From Pseudomonadota bacterium (GTDB lineage: Bacteria > Pseudomonadota > Gammaproteobacteria > Steroidobacterales > Steroidobacteraceae): DNA of 60,187 nucleotides. The DNA lies in assembly GCA_025356075.1 (NCBI GenBank), contig JANXUT010000032.1:1-60187 (forward strand). Reading direction: 5' to 3'. Positions 10,120-18,720 of the stretch are shown here, piece after piece. A model generated the notes under the pieces. That model saw nothing but the letters and a program-made list of their open reading frames with translations. It was not told the DNA's origin and did no database searches. The position numbers were made by a program, and so were the translations under genes. The first letter of the stretch is position 1, and each line of letters begins with the position of its first letter.

Positions 10120-10482
10120 GCTGCTCGCGATGGGCACAGCACACACCGTCTACCCGTCGAACGACGCCTACGCGGGCGGCGTGCTGATGAACTTGGCCGA
10201 CGGGATCCTGCGCTGCCGTTACCGGGACTCGTGGGAACAACCGAAGCTCTCGCGACCGGGCGAGAATTGCGCGATCAAGGTCGAGGCTTTCCCGACGTCG
10301 AATCTCTTCAAGCAGCGCCATCGGATCAGGCCGATATCTCCTCGAGCAACTTCCCGCACTTCGAGCAGAACCCGAACACGGGTGAGCCCGAGGGCAAGGC
10401 CACGGCGCTCCGCGTGACGACGAACCGGGTCTTCGTTGATCGGGCGCGCGCGCCCTACGTGCTGCTGCCCGTGATTGCGTAG
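10120..10482 (+). pseudogene. C-terminal remnant of a CocE/NonD-family hydrolase, frameshifted
   Basis: Two adjacent reading frames join into the C-terminal beta-sandwich of X-Pro dipeptidyl-peptidase/CocE esterases. One frame gives TVYPSNDAYAGG, MNLADGILRCRYRDSWEQP and FPTSNLFKQRHRIR. The next gives ISSSNFPHFEQNPNTGEPEG, TTNRVFVDRARAPYVLLPVI. The join needs one missing base near 10329-10331, where family members read HRIRVDISSSNF. Only about 110 of the expected 550-650 residues remain; the alpha/beta-hydrolase domain with the catalytic serine is gone. The homology starts immediately after yheU, so a deletion removed the 5' part. Confidence 0.8.
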
Positions 10483-10537
10483 TCACGCGCGGGACGGCGC
10501 CGCCGTCCGTGGGCGCTCGATGCGGCCGGGAACTCTT

Positions 10538-11002
10538 CTAGAACATCCCGTTCGCGTTGGCGGATTTCTCGGGAATGATCTGCAGTACGTCCCAGTGCTC
10601 GACGACCTTGCCAGTTTCGTCGAAGCGGAAGATGTCGATTCCCGCCCAGTCGTGATCGCCCGGCCAGTGCTGGAAACAGTGCAACACCACGAATTCGCGT
10701 TCCGCGATCACGTGCTTGAACTCGACCCGCTTGCCCGGGTATTCGCGCGCCATGCGGATGAAGTAGTCGATGAACGCCTGCTTGCCGTCACCGACGCCCG
10801 GGTTGTGCTGCGTGTAGGTTGCACCGACATAGCGGGCGACCGCCTCTTCGGGCCTGCACTGGTTGAACATGAGGTCGTAGAACGCCGTGGCGCTCGCTTT
10901 GTTGCGCTCTTGCGGAGATTGCATCGTGGCTCCTTCGGCTGTCGCGAGCGGAAGCGCCGAGGCTGCCAGTAGACCCGCCAGCGCCTCGCGTCGAGTGACC
11001 AT
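10538..11002 (-). CDS. SnoaL-like (NTF2-fold) exported protein
   Basis: 154 aa from the ATG at 11002. The first residues, MVTRREALAGLLAASALPLA, form a signal peptide with a twin Arg but without the full Tat consensus. The rest is a SnoaL/NTF2-like cone: ATAFYDLMFNQCRPEEAVAR, YTQHNPGVGDGKQAFIDYF, then AGIDIFRFDETGKVVEHWDV. Such proteins include small-molecule isomerases, cyclases and binding proteins; the substrate is not predictable. It diverges from the TIR protein gene, with 230 bp between them. Confidence 0.85.
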   Translation of the reverse strand: MVTRREALAGLLAASALPLATAEGATMQSPQERNKASATAFYDLMFNQCRPEEAVARYVGATYTQHNPGVGDGKQAFIDYFIRMAREYPGKRVEFKHVIAEREFVVLHCFQHWPGDHDWAGIDIFRFDETGKVVEHWDVLQIIPEKSANANGMF

Positions 11003-11232
11003 GGCCCTGTCTCCCTCCCCGGTTGTGCTCGAGCCCGAGCTTACCCGGCCAGCGCGGCCGACGGTGATGCTCCGCAACAGCCGCCGTCGTGACGACGGCC
11101 GGCGGTTGCTGCGCTGCGGCGATGGATGTGAGAAGCTTCTGCGGGAATCGACACTCGTTAGGCCGCGCCGCAGACGGCCAGCGCCCCCCCGACCGGCGAC
11201 CGCGACCGCCTGCCCGACATCTTGCGACCTGC

Positions 11233-13110
11233 ATGACCGAATCGACCCAAGCCGTCTTCTTGAGCTACACCTCGCAGGATGCCGAGGTTGCCCGGCGGAT
11301 CTGCGACAGCCTCAGGGCCGCGGGCATCGAGGTGTGGTTCGACCAGAGCGAGCTCCGCGGCGGGGATGCGTGGGATGCCGCAATCAAGCGCCAGATCAAG
11401 GCGTGCGCGCTCTTCATGCCGATCATCTCTCGGAACTCCCACTCGCGCGTCGAGGGCTATTTCCGGCTCGAGTGGAAGCTTGCGGTCGATCGCTCCCACC
11501 TGATCGCGAGCGACCGGCCGTTCCTCCTCCCGGTAACGGTCGATGAGACCGAGGAAGCCGAGGCCCGGGTCCCCGATCGATTCCGGGACGTGCAATGGAC
11601 GCGGCTTCCGGGCGGAACCTCCTCGAGCGAGTTCATCGCCCACGTGAAGCGCTTGCTGGCGTCGATCGAGGCACAGGCCGGATCAGCCCCCGCGCGCGGC
11701 GAACGGGCTCCTGCACCAGCGCCGCTTGCAACACCGCCCTCGCCCGCCCCGACGGCGCAAGCCTCGCGGCGTCGTCTGGCGCTGATCGCGGTCGCTGCGC
11801 TGCTCGTCATCGGGCTCGGCGCGTGGGCAGCGCTTCGCTACCTCGGTCACGCTCAGGTGATCGAGCCCTATTCGCTCGCCGACCGGCGCATGACCTTCGC
11901 CGTGCTGCCGTTCGAAGCGCCGAGCGGCGATGCAGCTGCCGCACGGGTCGCAAGCGCCGTCGCCGAGGCGGTCATGGCCGCGCAGGAAGCCAACAACCTC
12001 TGGGCGCAGGTTGCACCCCGTCGCAGCGTCGAACAGGCGATTCACGCGCACGCCGCGTCGAAAGATATCGGCGCTGCGCTCGATGTGCGGTTTCTGATTC
12101 GCGGCACCGTATCGCGCGTGCCCGCGGGCTACGCAGTCGACCTTTTCCTGATGGAGGCGGAGTCCGAACGCGTGCTACGCAAGCGCTCGCTCGAGGTGCC
12201 AACCGGCGCCGAACTACCGCCCTGGGGCGACGACGTGATCGATCGCGTGCAGAGCCTGACCTTCGGTGCCGTTCGACAGGAAGTAGCCCTCGCAAAGACG
12301 AAGCCGGACGCGGCGTTCGATGTCCGCGATCTATCGTTCCGCGCGATCGTCCAGTGGTCCGATAAGGGCAAGTCCGATGCAAAAGGTGCGTACGAGGCGG
12401 CGACCGCGCTCCTCAACCGCGCCCTCACGCTTGCCCCGGACGACCGCCTGGCGACTTTCCTGACCGCCGAAGTGAATCTCTGCGACTGCGTGAACGGCTG
12501 GAGCAAGGACGTCGAGACGCAGATCGCCATCGGCTCGAACGCAATGGAGAAATACCTCGCCCGGGATCCCTCGTCCCCCGAGATGCTCTCGGACAAGGCC
12601 GACCTGTTCATCATGCGAGGGCGCTTCGAAGACGCGCTCGCCATCGCCGAATCGATTCTTTCCAGGAACCCGCAGTCGGAGTTCGGGCTCCCGATGAAGA
12701 GCACGGCGCTCCTCAAGCTTGGCCGCCCGGCCGAGGCGCTCGCGACGGTGAAGACTCTCGCGGAGCACGCCGCGGCCGACTGGCCGGAAGGCGTCGCTGG
12801 TGTCGCAAACATCCACTATGCGCTTGGCGAGTACGACATCGCGGCGCGCATGGCGAGGGACGCGGCGAGTCGAATGTCGCACGAGAGCCTTGCCAATCCC
12901 GTCAACGGTCCGGTGCTGCTGACACTCGCGGCAGCGGAGGCGCACCTCAATCATCCCGATCGCGCCAGGGCGGCACTCACGGACCTGCAGGCGCTCGTGC
13001 CTCGACTGACCAGCATCGGCGCGGTCCGCAAATGGATACGGCCGAATGCGGACCTGGCAGGGTATGAGCCTCTCTACGCCGGCCTCAAGCTCGCCGGCCT
13101 TCCGGACTGA
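11233..13110 (+). CDS. TIR domain - TM helix - CsgG/FlgO-like - TPR signalling protein
   Basis: 625 aa from ATG 11233, placed where TIR homology begins. Residues 7-145 are a bacterial TIR domain: AVFLSYTSQDAEVARRIC, then GIEVWFDQSELRGGDAWDAA, and the loop GYFRLEWKLA, whose E80 aligns with the NADase glutamate. A Pro/Ala-rich linker (150-178) leads to a TM helix at about 181-204. A periplasmic domain at about 221-350 (TFAVLPFEAPSGDAAAARV, RFLIRGTVSRV) resembles those of CadC/adenylate-cyclase-like TPR proteins. TPR repeats fill about 380-620. The layout suggests a membrane receptor with a cytoplasmic TIR effector. Its signal is unknown. Confidence 0.88.
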   Translation: MTESTQAVFLSYTSQDAEVARRICDSLRAAGIEVWFDQSELRGGDAWDAAIKRQIKACALFMPIISRNSHSRVEGYFRLEWKLAVDRSHLIASDRPFLLPVTVDETEEAEARVPDRFRDVQWTRLPGGTSSSEFIAHVKRLLASIEAQAGSAPARGERAPAPAPLATPPSPAPTAQASRRRLALIAVAALLVIGLGAWAALRYLGHAQVIEPYSLADRRMTFAVLPFEAPSGDAAAARVASAVAEAVMAAQEANNLWAQVAPRRSVEQAIHAHAASKDIGAALDVRFLIRGTVSRVPAGYAVDLFLMEAESERVLRKRSLEVPTGAELPPWGDDVIDRVQSLTFGAVRQEVALAKTKPDAAFDVRDLSFRAIVQWSDKGKSDAKGAYEAATALLNRALTLAPDDRLATFLTAEVNLCDCVNGWSKDVETQIAIGSNAMEKYLARDPSSPEMLSDKADLFIMRGRFEDALAIAESILSRNPQSEFGLPMKSTALLKLGRPAEALATVKTLAEHAAADWPEGVAGVANIHYALGEYDIAARMARDAASRMSHESLANPVNGPVLLTLAAAEAHLNHPDRARAALTDLQALVPRLTSIGAVRKWIRPNADLAGYEPLYAGLKLAGLPD

Positions 13111-13164
13111 GCCGCGGCGCGGCCGTCCGCAATCGCCGCGATCGCCTTCCGCAGGAGCCACCCA

Positions 13165-14007
13165 ATGAACCAGCCCCGCCCGAGCGTCGCCGCGAAACGC
13201 CGCGCGTTCCACGAGCTTCACGCGAACGGCTGCTTTGCACTCCCCAATCCCTGGGACATCGGCAGCGCGCTCTACCTGCAGGGCCTCGGCTTCAAGGCGC
13301 TCGGGACCACGAGTTCCGGCTACGCCTGGTCGCGCGGACGCCACGACGGCGGCCTGTCGCGTGAGGAGGTGCTCGCGCACCTCGCCGAAATCACCGCGGC
13401 GACCGATGTTCCGGTGAACGCGGATTTCGAGAGCGGCTTCGCGCGAACCCCCGCCGGCGTCACCGAGAGCGTCCGCCTCGCCATCGCGACCGGGATCGCC
13501 GGCATCTCGATCGAGGACTCGACCGGCGATCCGACCCGTCCGCTCTACCCGCTCGAAGAAGCCATCGAGCGGATAACGAGCGCGCGCCGGGCGATCGATG
13601 CGAATGGCGGCGACACGCTGCTCGTCGGCCGCGCGGAGTGCTTCCTCGTCGGCCGGCCCCATATCGAGGAAACAGTCGCTCGGCTCAGGGCCTACGCGAG
13701 CGCCGGCGCCGACTGTCTGTACGCGCCTGGGATCCGCACGCGCGAGCAAATCTCCGCGGTGGTCGCAGCCGTCGCACCGAAGCCGGTCAACCTTTTGATC
13801 GGCTGGGCGAGCGAGCTTTCAATGGCGGCGATCGCTGCTCTCGGCGTCCGCCGCGTCAGTGTGGGCGGCGCGCTCGCGCGCTCGGCCTGGGGTGGCTTCC
13901 AGCGCGCGGCCAAGGCCCTCGCCGACGAGGGCAGCTTCGGCGGATTCGCCGCGGCAGCCTCCGGCCAGGAGCTCGACGCTCTATTCCGCCACGTGCCGGT
14001 GCGCTAG
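13165..14007 (+). CDS. Isocitrate lyase/PEP mutase superfamily enzyme
   Basis: 280 aa, a single TIM barrel. Family motifs: CFALPNPWDIGSALYLQGLG, the metal site VNADFESGFA, GISIEDSTG and LLVGRAECFLVG. The KKCGH loop of true isocitrate lyase is absent, which puts it in the 2-methylisocitrate-lyase/oxaloacetate-hydrolase/phosphonomutase-like branch that cleaves or rearranges C-C or C-P bonds of 2-oxo acids. The exact substrate is not predictable. 54 bp after the TIR gene, with GGAG upstream of the start; possibly on the same transcript. Confidence 0.9.
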   Translation: MNQPRPSVAAKRRAFHELHANGCFALPNPWDIGSALYLQGLGFKALGTTSSGYAWSRGRHDGGLSREEVLAHLAEITAATDVPVNADFESGFARTPAGVTESVRLAIATGIAGISIEDSTGDPTRPLYPLEEAIERITSARRAIDANGGDTLLVGRAECFLVGRPHIEETVARLRAYASAGADCLYAPGIRTREQISAVVAAVAPKPVNLLIGWASELSMAAIAALGVRRVSVGGALARSAWGGFQRAAKALADEGSFGGFAAAASGQELDALFRHVPVR

Positions 14008-14190
14008 TCAGGCGAGCACCTCGCCCGGTCGGCTACCGCGGCGCAGCAACCCGAACAACCGCGGCAGGCGACTGACCGCACCACGTCGTTTTCACACAGC
14101 TTGACGGAGCGCCTCTGTCGCGCGTGGCGCCGTTCGACGCGCCGGCGCAGAATACCTCGCGAGCTACGGAACCAGCTCGAAGAGGACGGC

Positions 14191-15659
14191 ATGGAGTCAC
14201 GCGACGCCGAAGTCCTTGTCGCGACGCCCGCGCCGGACGGGCCGCTGCGCGTACTTCACTGCGAAGACATGGCGAGCGACGGCGAGCTCGTCGAGCGCAT
14301 GCTGCATCGCTGGTACCCGCCGATCGAATACCTGCGCGTCGCGGGCGAGGCCGGCTTTCGCGGCGCGCTGCGCGACAATCCGCCCGACCTCGTGCTCTGC
14401 GACTACACCGTGCCCGGATTCGGTGGCCCGGCGGCGCTTCGCATCGCGCGCGAAGCAAGCGCGTCGATGCCTTTCATCTTCGTCTCCGGAACCATCGGCG
14501 AGGACAACGCGATCGAGTCGCTGCGGCAAGGCGCGACCGACTACGTCCTCAAGGACCGCCTGGCGCGGCTCATCCCCGCGATCGGCCGGGCGCTTCGCGA
14601 GGCGCGACTGCGCCGCCACAACGAGGCTGCGATGCTGGCGCTCGCGCATCATCGGCGCCTGCTGAGCGGTGTCCTCGCAGCGCTGCCCGACTTCATCTAC
14701 GCAGTCGACCGCGACAACCGCGTCATCGCCTGCAACCCGCGCGCGTCGCAGTTCCTGTCTGGCGGATCGGACATTGCCGCCCACAATCGCCTGCTCATCG
14801 ACCTCGCGCCTCCGGGCGTGGATATCCGGCGCATCGCGACGGAGAACGCCAGGCTCATGGCGGAATCCCGCGAGACCTATGACGCGGACGGTTGGCTGGT
14901 GGGCGCCGACGGCTCCGACCGGTTCCTGTCGGTCTCGAAGACGCCGCTCCGGGACCTCGACAGCGGCGAGCTCTGCGGACTCGTGACCGTCGGACGCGAC
15001 ATCACCGAACGGCTCGGGCTCGAGCGGGCGGTTCTCGATGCGAGCGAGCGCGAGCGCCGCAGCATCGGGGGCGACCTGCACGACGGACTCGGCCAGGAGC
15101 TTTCAGGCCTCGGCCTGCTCCTCGCAGTGGTCGAGCGTTCGTTGGGCGATGGCGCGCCGCAGGCACGGGCAGCGCTCCTGCGCGCCCAAGAGGTACTGCG
15201 CCACGCGATGGCGACGACCAGACGACTAGCGCGGGGCCTTGCACCGATCGATCTGGAGGAGGCGGGTCTCGCCGCAGCGCTCGCGACTCTCGTCGAACGC
15301 AGTTCGTTGATGTTTGGCGTCGAGTGCAGTCTCGTCGCGACTCCCGAAAGCGGACATCTCATCGATCCAACCGTCGCGGCACATCTTTACCGCATCGCCC
15401 AAGAGGCGATCGGCAACGCCGCGCGCCATGGCCAGGCGGCACGGATCGAGGTGCGCCTCGCGCCCCCCCCGAGCCTTACCTCGAAATTGCCGACAACGGG
15501 ACTGGATTCGACGCCGACAACCCGCGACCGTCGACGGGCATGGGGCTGAGGCTAATGCGCTACCGCGCGACGATCATCGGCGGCCTGCTGTCGGTCGACA
15601 GTGACCGGACGGGAACGCGCATACGCTGCCGGATACCCGACCGGCCGCGCCAGCAGTAA
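14191..15659 (+). CDS. REC-PAS-HisKA_3 hybrid histidine kinase, frameshifted at a C8 tract
   Basis: The start at 14191 follows AGAGGA. Receiver domain: LRVLHCEDMASDGELVERML, phospho-Asp in DLVLCDYTVPG, FIFVSGTIGEDNA, YVLKDRLARL. A PAS domain follows (LAALPDFIYAVDRDNRVIAC), then HisKA_3 with the phospho-acceptor His in GGDLHDGLGQELSGLGLL, and the ATPase N-box YRIAQEAIGNAARHG. After eight C's at 15463-15470 the frame breaks and would stop at 15549. The +1 frame restores the ATPase G-boxes EIADNGTGFD and GMGLRLMRYRA, ending at 15659. One extra C would restore a 489-aa kinase. Either phase variation, a real mutation or a sequence error. Confidence 0.85.
15463..15470 (+). other. C8 homopolymer at the kinase frameshift
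   Basis: The run of eight C's is exactly where the reading frame must change to link the two halves of the ATPase domain. Nine C's (or six) would give one open frame. Slippage-prone tracts of this size are also common sequencing errors. Confidence 0.7.
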
Positions 15660-15934
15660 CCGTCCGCGGTCGAGGCGGGTAGACAGAGCGATTTGCATCG
15701 TCGACGCTCGGGCGATCGGTTGGCCTGCCGCCGCGCGCCAGGCGCCCGCCAGACAGCTGCCGCCTGCGCGGGAGCGCCGCCGTCACAGGACTTCGGTCGA
15801 TGCGCGCGCAGCGCCGGACTCTGCTCGAACGCATGCGCATAGGCCAAGTATTCCGATACCACTGCCCCTCCTTTGTGCATACAATCTGACGCGCGCGGCA
15901 TCTCAACTGTGGCCGCCGACGGGAGCGAGTTGTC

Positions 15935-16846
15935 GTGACGCAGGTGGACATCGTCGAGGTCGGCCCGCGCGACGGTCTGCAGAACGAGCCGGTCGTCCTG
16001 AGCACCGCGGCGAAGGTCGAATTCGTCAATCGCGCCGTCGCTGCGGGTGTCCGGCGGCTCGAGGTCGCGAGCTTCGTGAATCCGAAGCGCGTCCCGCAAA
16101 TGGCCGACGCCGAGGACGTGCTGAAAGCGCTGCCGCGCCGCGCCGACGTGGTCTACGTCGGCCTCGTACTCAACCGCCGCGGCTTCGATCGCGCGGTTGC
16201 TGCCGGCTGCAACGAGATCGGCATGGTGGTCGCCGCGAGCGACACGTTCAACCAGCGAAATCAAGGCGTCACGACCGAGGAGTCGCTCGCGGCGTGGCTC
16301 GACATCGCAAGCGCCGCGCGCGCCGCCAACATCCGCGCCCAGGTGACGATCTCGACCGCTTTCGGTTGTCCCTTCGAGGGTGCGATCGCGGCGGAGCGGG
16401 TCGTCGACCTTGCACGGCGCGTCGCGGCCGGCCAGCCGCACGAGATCGCGCTCGCCGACACGATTGGCGTCGCGGCCCCGACTCAGGTCCGCGACATGGT
16501 GCCCCGAGTTCGGGCGGCCGTTCCCGGAATGGCGCTGCGCTGCCATTTTCACAACACGCGCAACACCGGCATCGCCAACGCCTACGCCGCGGTCGAGGCC
16601 GGGGTCCGTGTACTGGATGCGAGCATCGGCGGCATTGGCGGCTGCCCGTTCGCGCCCGCGGCGACCGGCAATATCCCGACCGAGGACCTGGTGTACATGC
16701 TCGACCACATGGGCATCGACACCGGAATTGACGTCGACGCGCTGATCACGACCGGCCGGTGGATCGAGGCGCAACTCGGCCGCACGGTGCCCGGCATGTT
16801 GATCAAGGCGGGGAACTTCCCGCGCCCGACATCACTGACGGGCTGA
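15935..16846 (+). CDS. Hydroxymethylglutaryl-CoA lyase (HMGL-like TIM barrel)
   Basis: 303 aa from a GTG start, the usual HMG-CoA lyase length. Diagnostic motifs: VEVGPRDGLQNEPVVL (catalytic R12, metal D13), LEVASFVNPKRVPQMAD, the metal-binding HFHNTRNTG, and the active-site cysteine loop GIGGCPFAPAATGN (C237). It cleaves HMG-CoA to acetyl-CoA and acetoacetate in leucine or isoprenoid degradation. The other leucine-degradation genes are not in the window, so a stand-alone locus is likely. The amidohydrolase gene follows on the same strand after 105 bp. Confidence 0.93.
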   Translation: MTQVDIVEVGPRDGLQNEPVVLSTAAKVEFVNRAVAAGVRRLEVASFVNPKRVPQMADAEDVLKALPRRADVVYVGLVLNRRGFDRAVAAGCNEIGMVVAASDTFNQRNQGVTTEESLAAWLDIASAARAANIRAQVTISTAFGCPFEGAIAAERVVDLARRVAAGQPHEIALADTIGVAAPTQVRDMVPRVRAAVPGMALRCHFHNTRNTGIANAYAAVEAGVRVLDASIGGIGGCPFAPAATGNIPTEDLVYMLDHMGIDTGIDVDALITTGRWIEAQLGRTVPGMLIKAGNFPRPTSLTG

Positions 16847-16951
16847 ATGAGCGAGCACGCCGTCGGGGTCGTGGCACGCCTGTATCGGCGGGCCGCTAAC
16901 AACCCGAGCGTTGACCATATTTTTTCGACGCGTGAATTCCAGAGGCCCGAC

Positions 16952-18655
16952 ATGCACAGTCCCAAGATCGCCGAGCGCCCACGCCTCTCCTCCCGTCTCT
17001 CGCCCACCGCGACGGCGATGGCCGCCGTCGTCTGGTTGGTATCGACAGTGCACGCAGCCGAGGCGGTGAAGCCGCAGCCAGGCGAGGAATACATCACCGC
17101 CTCCGCCGGAGGCGCCGTGCACTCGCCGACACCCGCGCCGGATCGCCGGGCGGATGAGGGCAAGGGCCCGTTTCGCCGGCTCGTGATCCGAGGCGCGACG
17201 CTCATCGACGGCACCGGCGCACCGCCGCTCGGGCCCGTCGACATCGTCATCGAGCAGGACCGCATCGTCCGCGTGGCGAGCGTCGGTTACCCGAAGGTGC
17301 CGATCAAGGAAAAGCGTCGGCCCGAGAAAGGCGACTACGAGCTCGATGCAACCGGCATGTACGTACTGCCCGGCTTCATCAACGCGCACGCCCACATTGC
17401 CGACGCGAACCAGGGCATCGTCGGCGACGTGCCGCCGGCCGAATACGTCTACAAGCTCTGGCTCGGCCATGGCATCACGACGGTCCGCGAGGTCGGCGCC
17501 TTCAACGGCCTTCGCTGGACGCTGAATGAACGGCGTCGCAGCGCGGCTCACGAGATCGTCGCACCGCGGCTCGCGGTTTACGCCGGGTTCCCGGTCGGCG
17601 TCGACGTGCCGGGCGGCGTGCGCACGCCCGAGGAGGCGCGCCGCTGGGTCGATGCGGTCGCCGCGGCCGGTGCGGATGGCATCAAGTTCCTCGGCTCGCC
17701 GCCCGATGTCATGCAGGCGGCGCTGGCGGAGGCAAAGCTCAAGAACCTTCGCAGCGCCTGCCATCATGCCCAGCTTGCTGTCTCGCGGATGAATGTCCTC
17801 GACACGTCGTCATGGGGCCTCACCAGCCTCGAGCACTGGTATGGCTTGCCCGAGGCGCTGTTCACTGACCGGCGCGTTCAGAATTTCCCGGTTGACTACA
17901 ACTACAACGACGAGTCGCAGCGCTTCGGCGAGGCGGGGCGCTTGTGGGAACAGGCTGCGCCGCGTGGCAGTGAGCGCTGGAAGAGCGTGATCGGAACCCT
18001 TATCTCGCGCGACTTCACGATGGTCCCGACCTTCACGATCTACGAGGCCAGCCGCGATCTCATGCGCGAGCGGCGCGCCGACTGGCACGACGACTACACG
18101 CTGCCGACACTGATGCGCTGGTACGCCCCGAATCGCGAGGCGCACGGCGCTTACTGGTTCGGTTGGACGACCGCCGATGAGATCGCCTGGAAGAAGAACT
18201 ACGCGATCTGGATGTCTTTCATCAATGACTACAAGAACGCCGGCGGTCGCGTCGCGGTCGGCGATGATGCGGGATACATCTACAAGCTGTTCGGGTTCGC
18301 GTGGGTTCGCGAGCTCGAGCTCCTGCAGGAGGCCGGCTTCCACCCGCTCGAGGTCGTGCGTTCCGCTACGCTCTCGGGCGCGGAGCTCCTCGGCATGTCC
18401 GACCGGATCGGCTCGATCGAGGCCGGCAAGATCGCGGACCTGGTGATCGTTCCGGAGAACCCGCTCGCGAACTTCAAGGTACTCTACGGTACCGGCGCGC
18501 TCCACCTCGACGACGCGACCCGCAAGGTCACGCGCATCGGCGGCGTTCGCTACACGATTCACGACGGCATCGTCTACGACGCGCCGGCGCTGCTCGGCGA
18601 TGTGCGGCACATGGTCGCCGACGCCAAGGCGCGCGAGGCGAAGGACGCTAAGTAG
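16952..18655 (+). CDS. Exported metal-dependent amidohydrolase
   Basis: 567 aa from ATG 16952 with AGAGG upstream; the longer frame from 16847 is less likely. A hydrophobic stretch MAAVVWLVSTVHAAEA is a signal peptide. The amidohydrolase core is seen from LVIRGATLIDGTGAPPLGPV, with the metal-binding HxH in FINAHAHIADANQG, and the C-terminal hallmark GSIEAGKIADLVIVPENPL. A probable periplasmic cyclic amidase or peptidase of the imidazolonepropionase-like class. It precedes an S10 carboxypeptidase gene by 65 bp, so both may belong to a secreted peptide-degrading operon. Confidence 0.9.
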   Translation: MHSPKIAERPRLSSRLSPTATAMAAVVWLVSTVHAAEAVKPQPGEEYITASAGGAVHSPTPAPDRRADEGKGPFRRLVIRGATLIDGTGAPPLGPVDIVIEQDRIVRVASVGYPKVPIKEKRRPEKGDYELDATGMYVLPGFINAHAHIADANQGIVGDVPPAEYVYKLWLGHGITTVREVGAFNGLRWTLNERRRSAAHEIVAPRLAVYAGFPVGVDVPGGVRTPEEARRWVDAVAAAGADGIKFLGSPPDVMQAALAEAKLKNLRSACHHAQLAVSRMNVLDTSSWGLTSLEHWYGLPEALFTDRRVQNFPVDYNYNDESQRFGEAGRLWEQAAPRGSERWKSVIGTLISRDFTMVPTFTIYEASRDLMRERRADWHDDYTLPTLMRWYAPNREAHGAYWFGWTTADEIAWKKNYAIWMSFINDYKNAGGRVAVGDDAGYIYKLFGFAWVRELELLQEAGFHPLEVVRSATLSGAELLGMSDRIGSIEAGKIADLVIVPENPLANFKVLYGTGALHLDDATRKVTRIGGVRYTIHDGIVYDAPALLGDVRHMVADAKAREAKDAK

Positions 18656-18720
18656 CTCAAGGCTCCTGAGCGGCTGCGGGGCTCCGCGGCGCGGTCGCCA
18701 AACCACGTGAGGGGATTCCC

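Noticed and set aside
11233-13110. TIR gene as part of an antiphage operon (Thoeris, CBASS, etc.)
   Set aside because: No ThsA, cyclase, Argonaute or other defence partner is adjacent; neighbours are metabolic and signalling genes.
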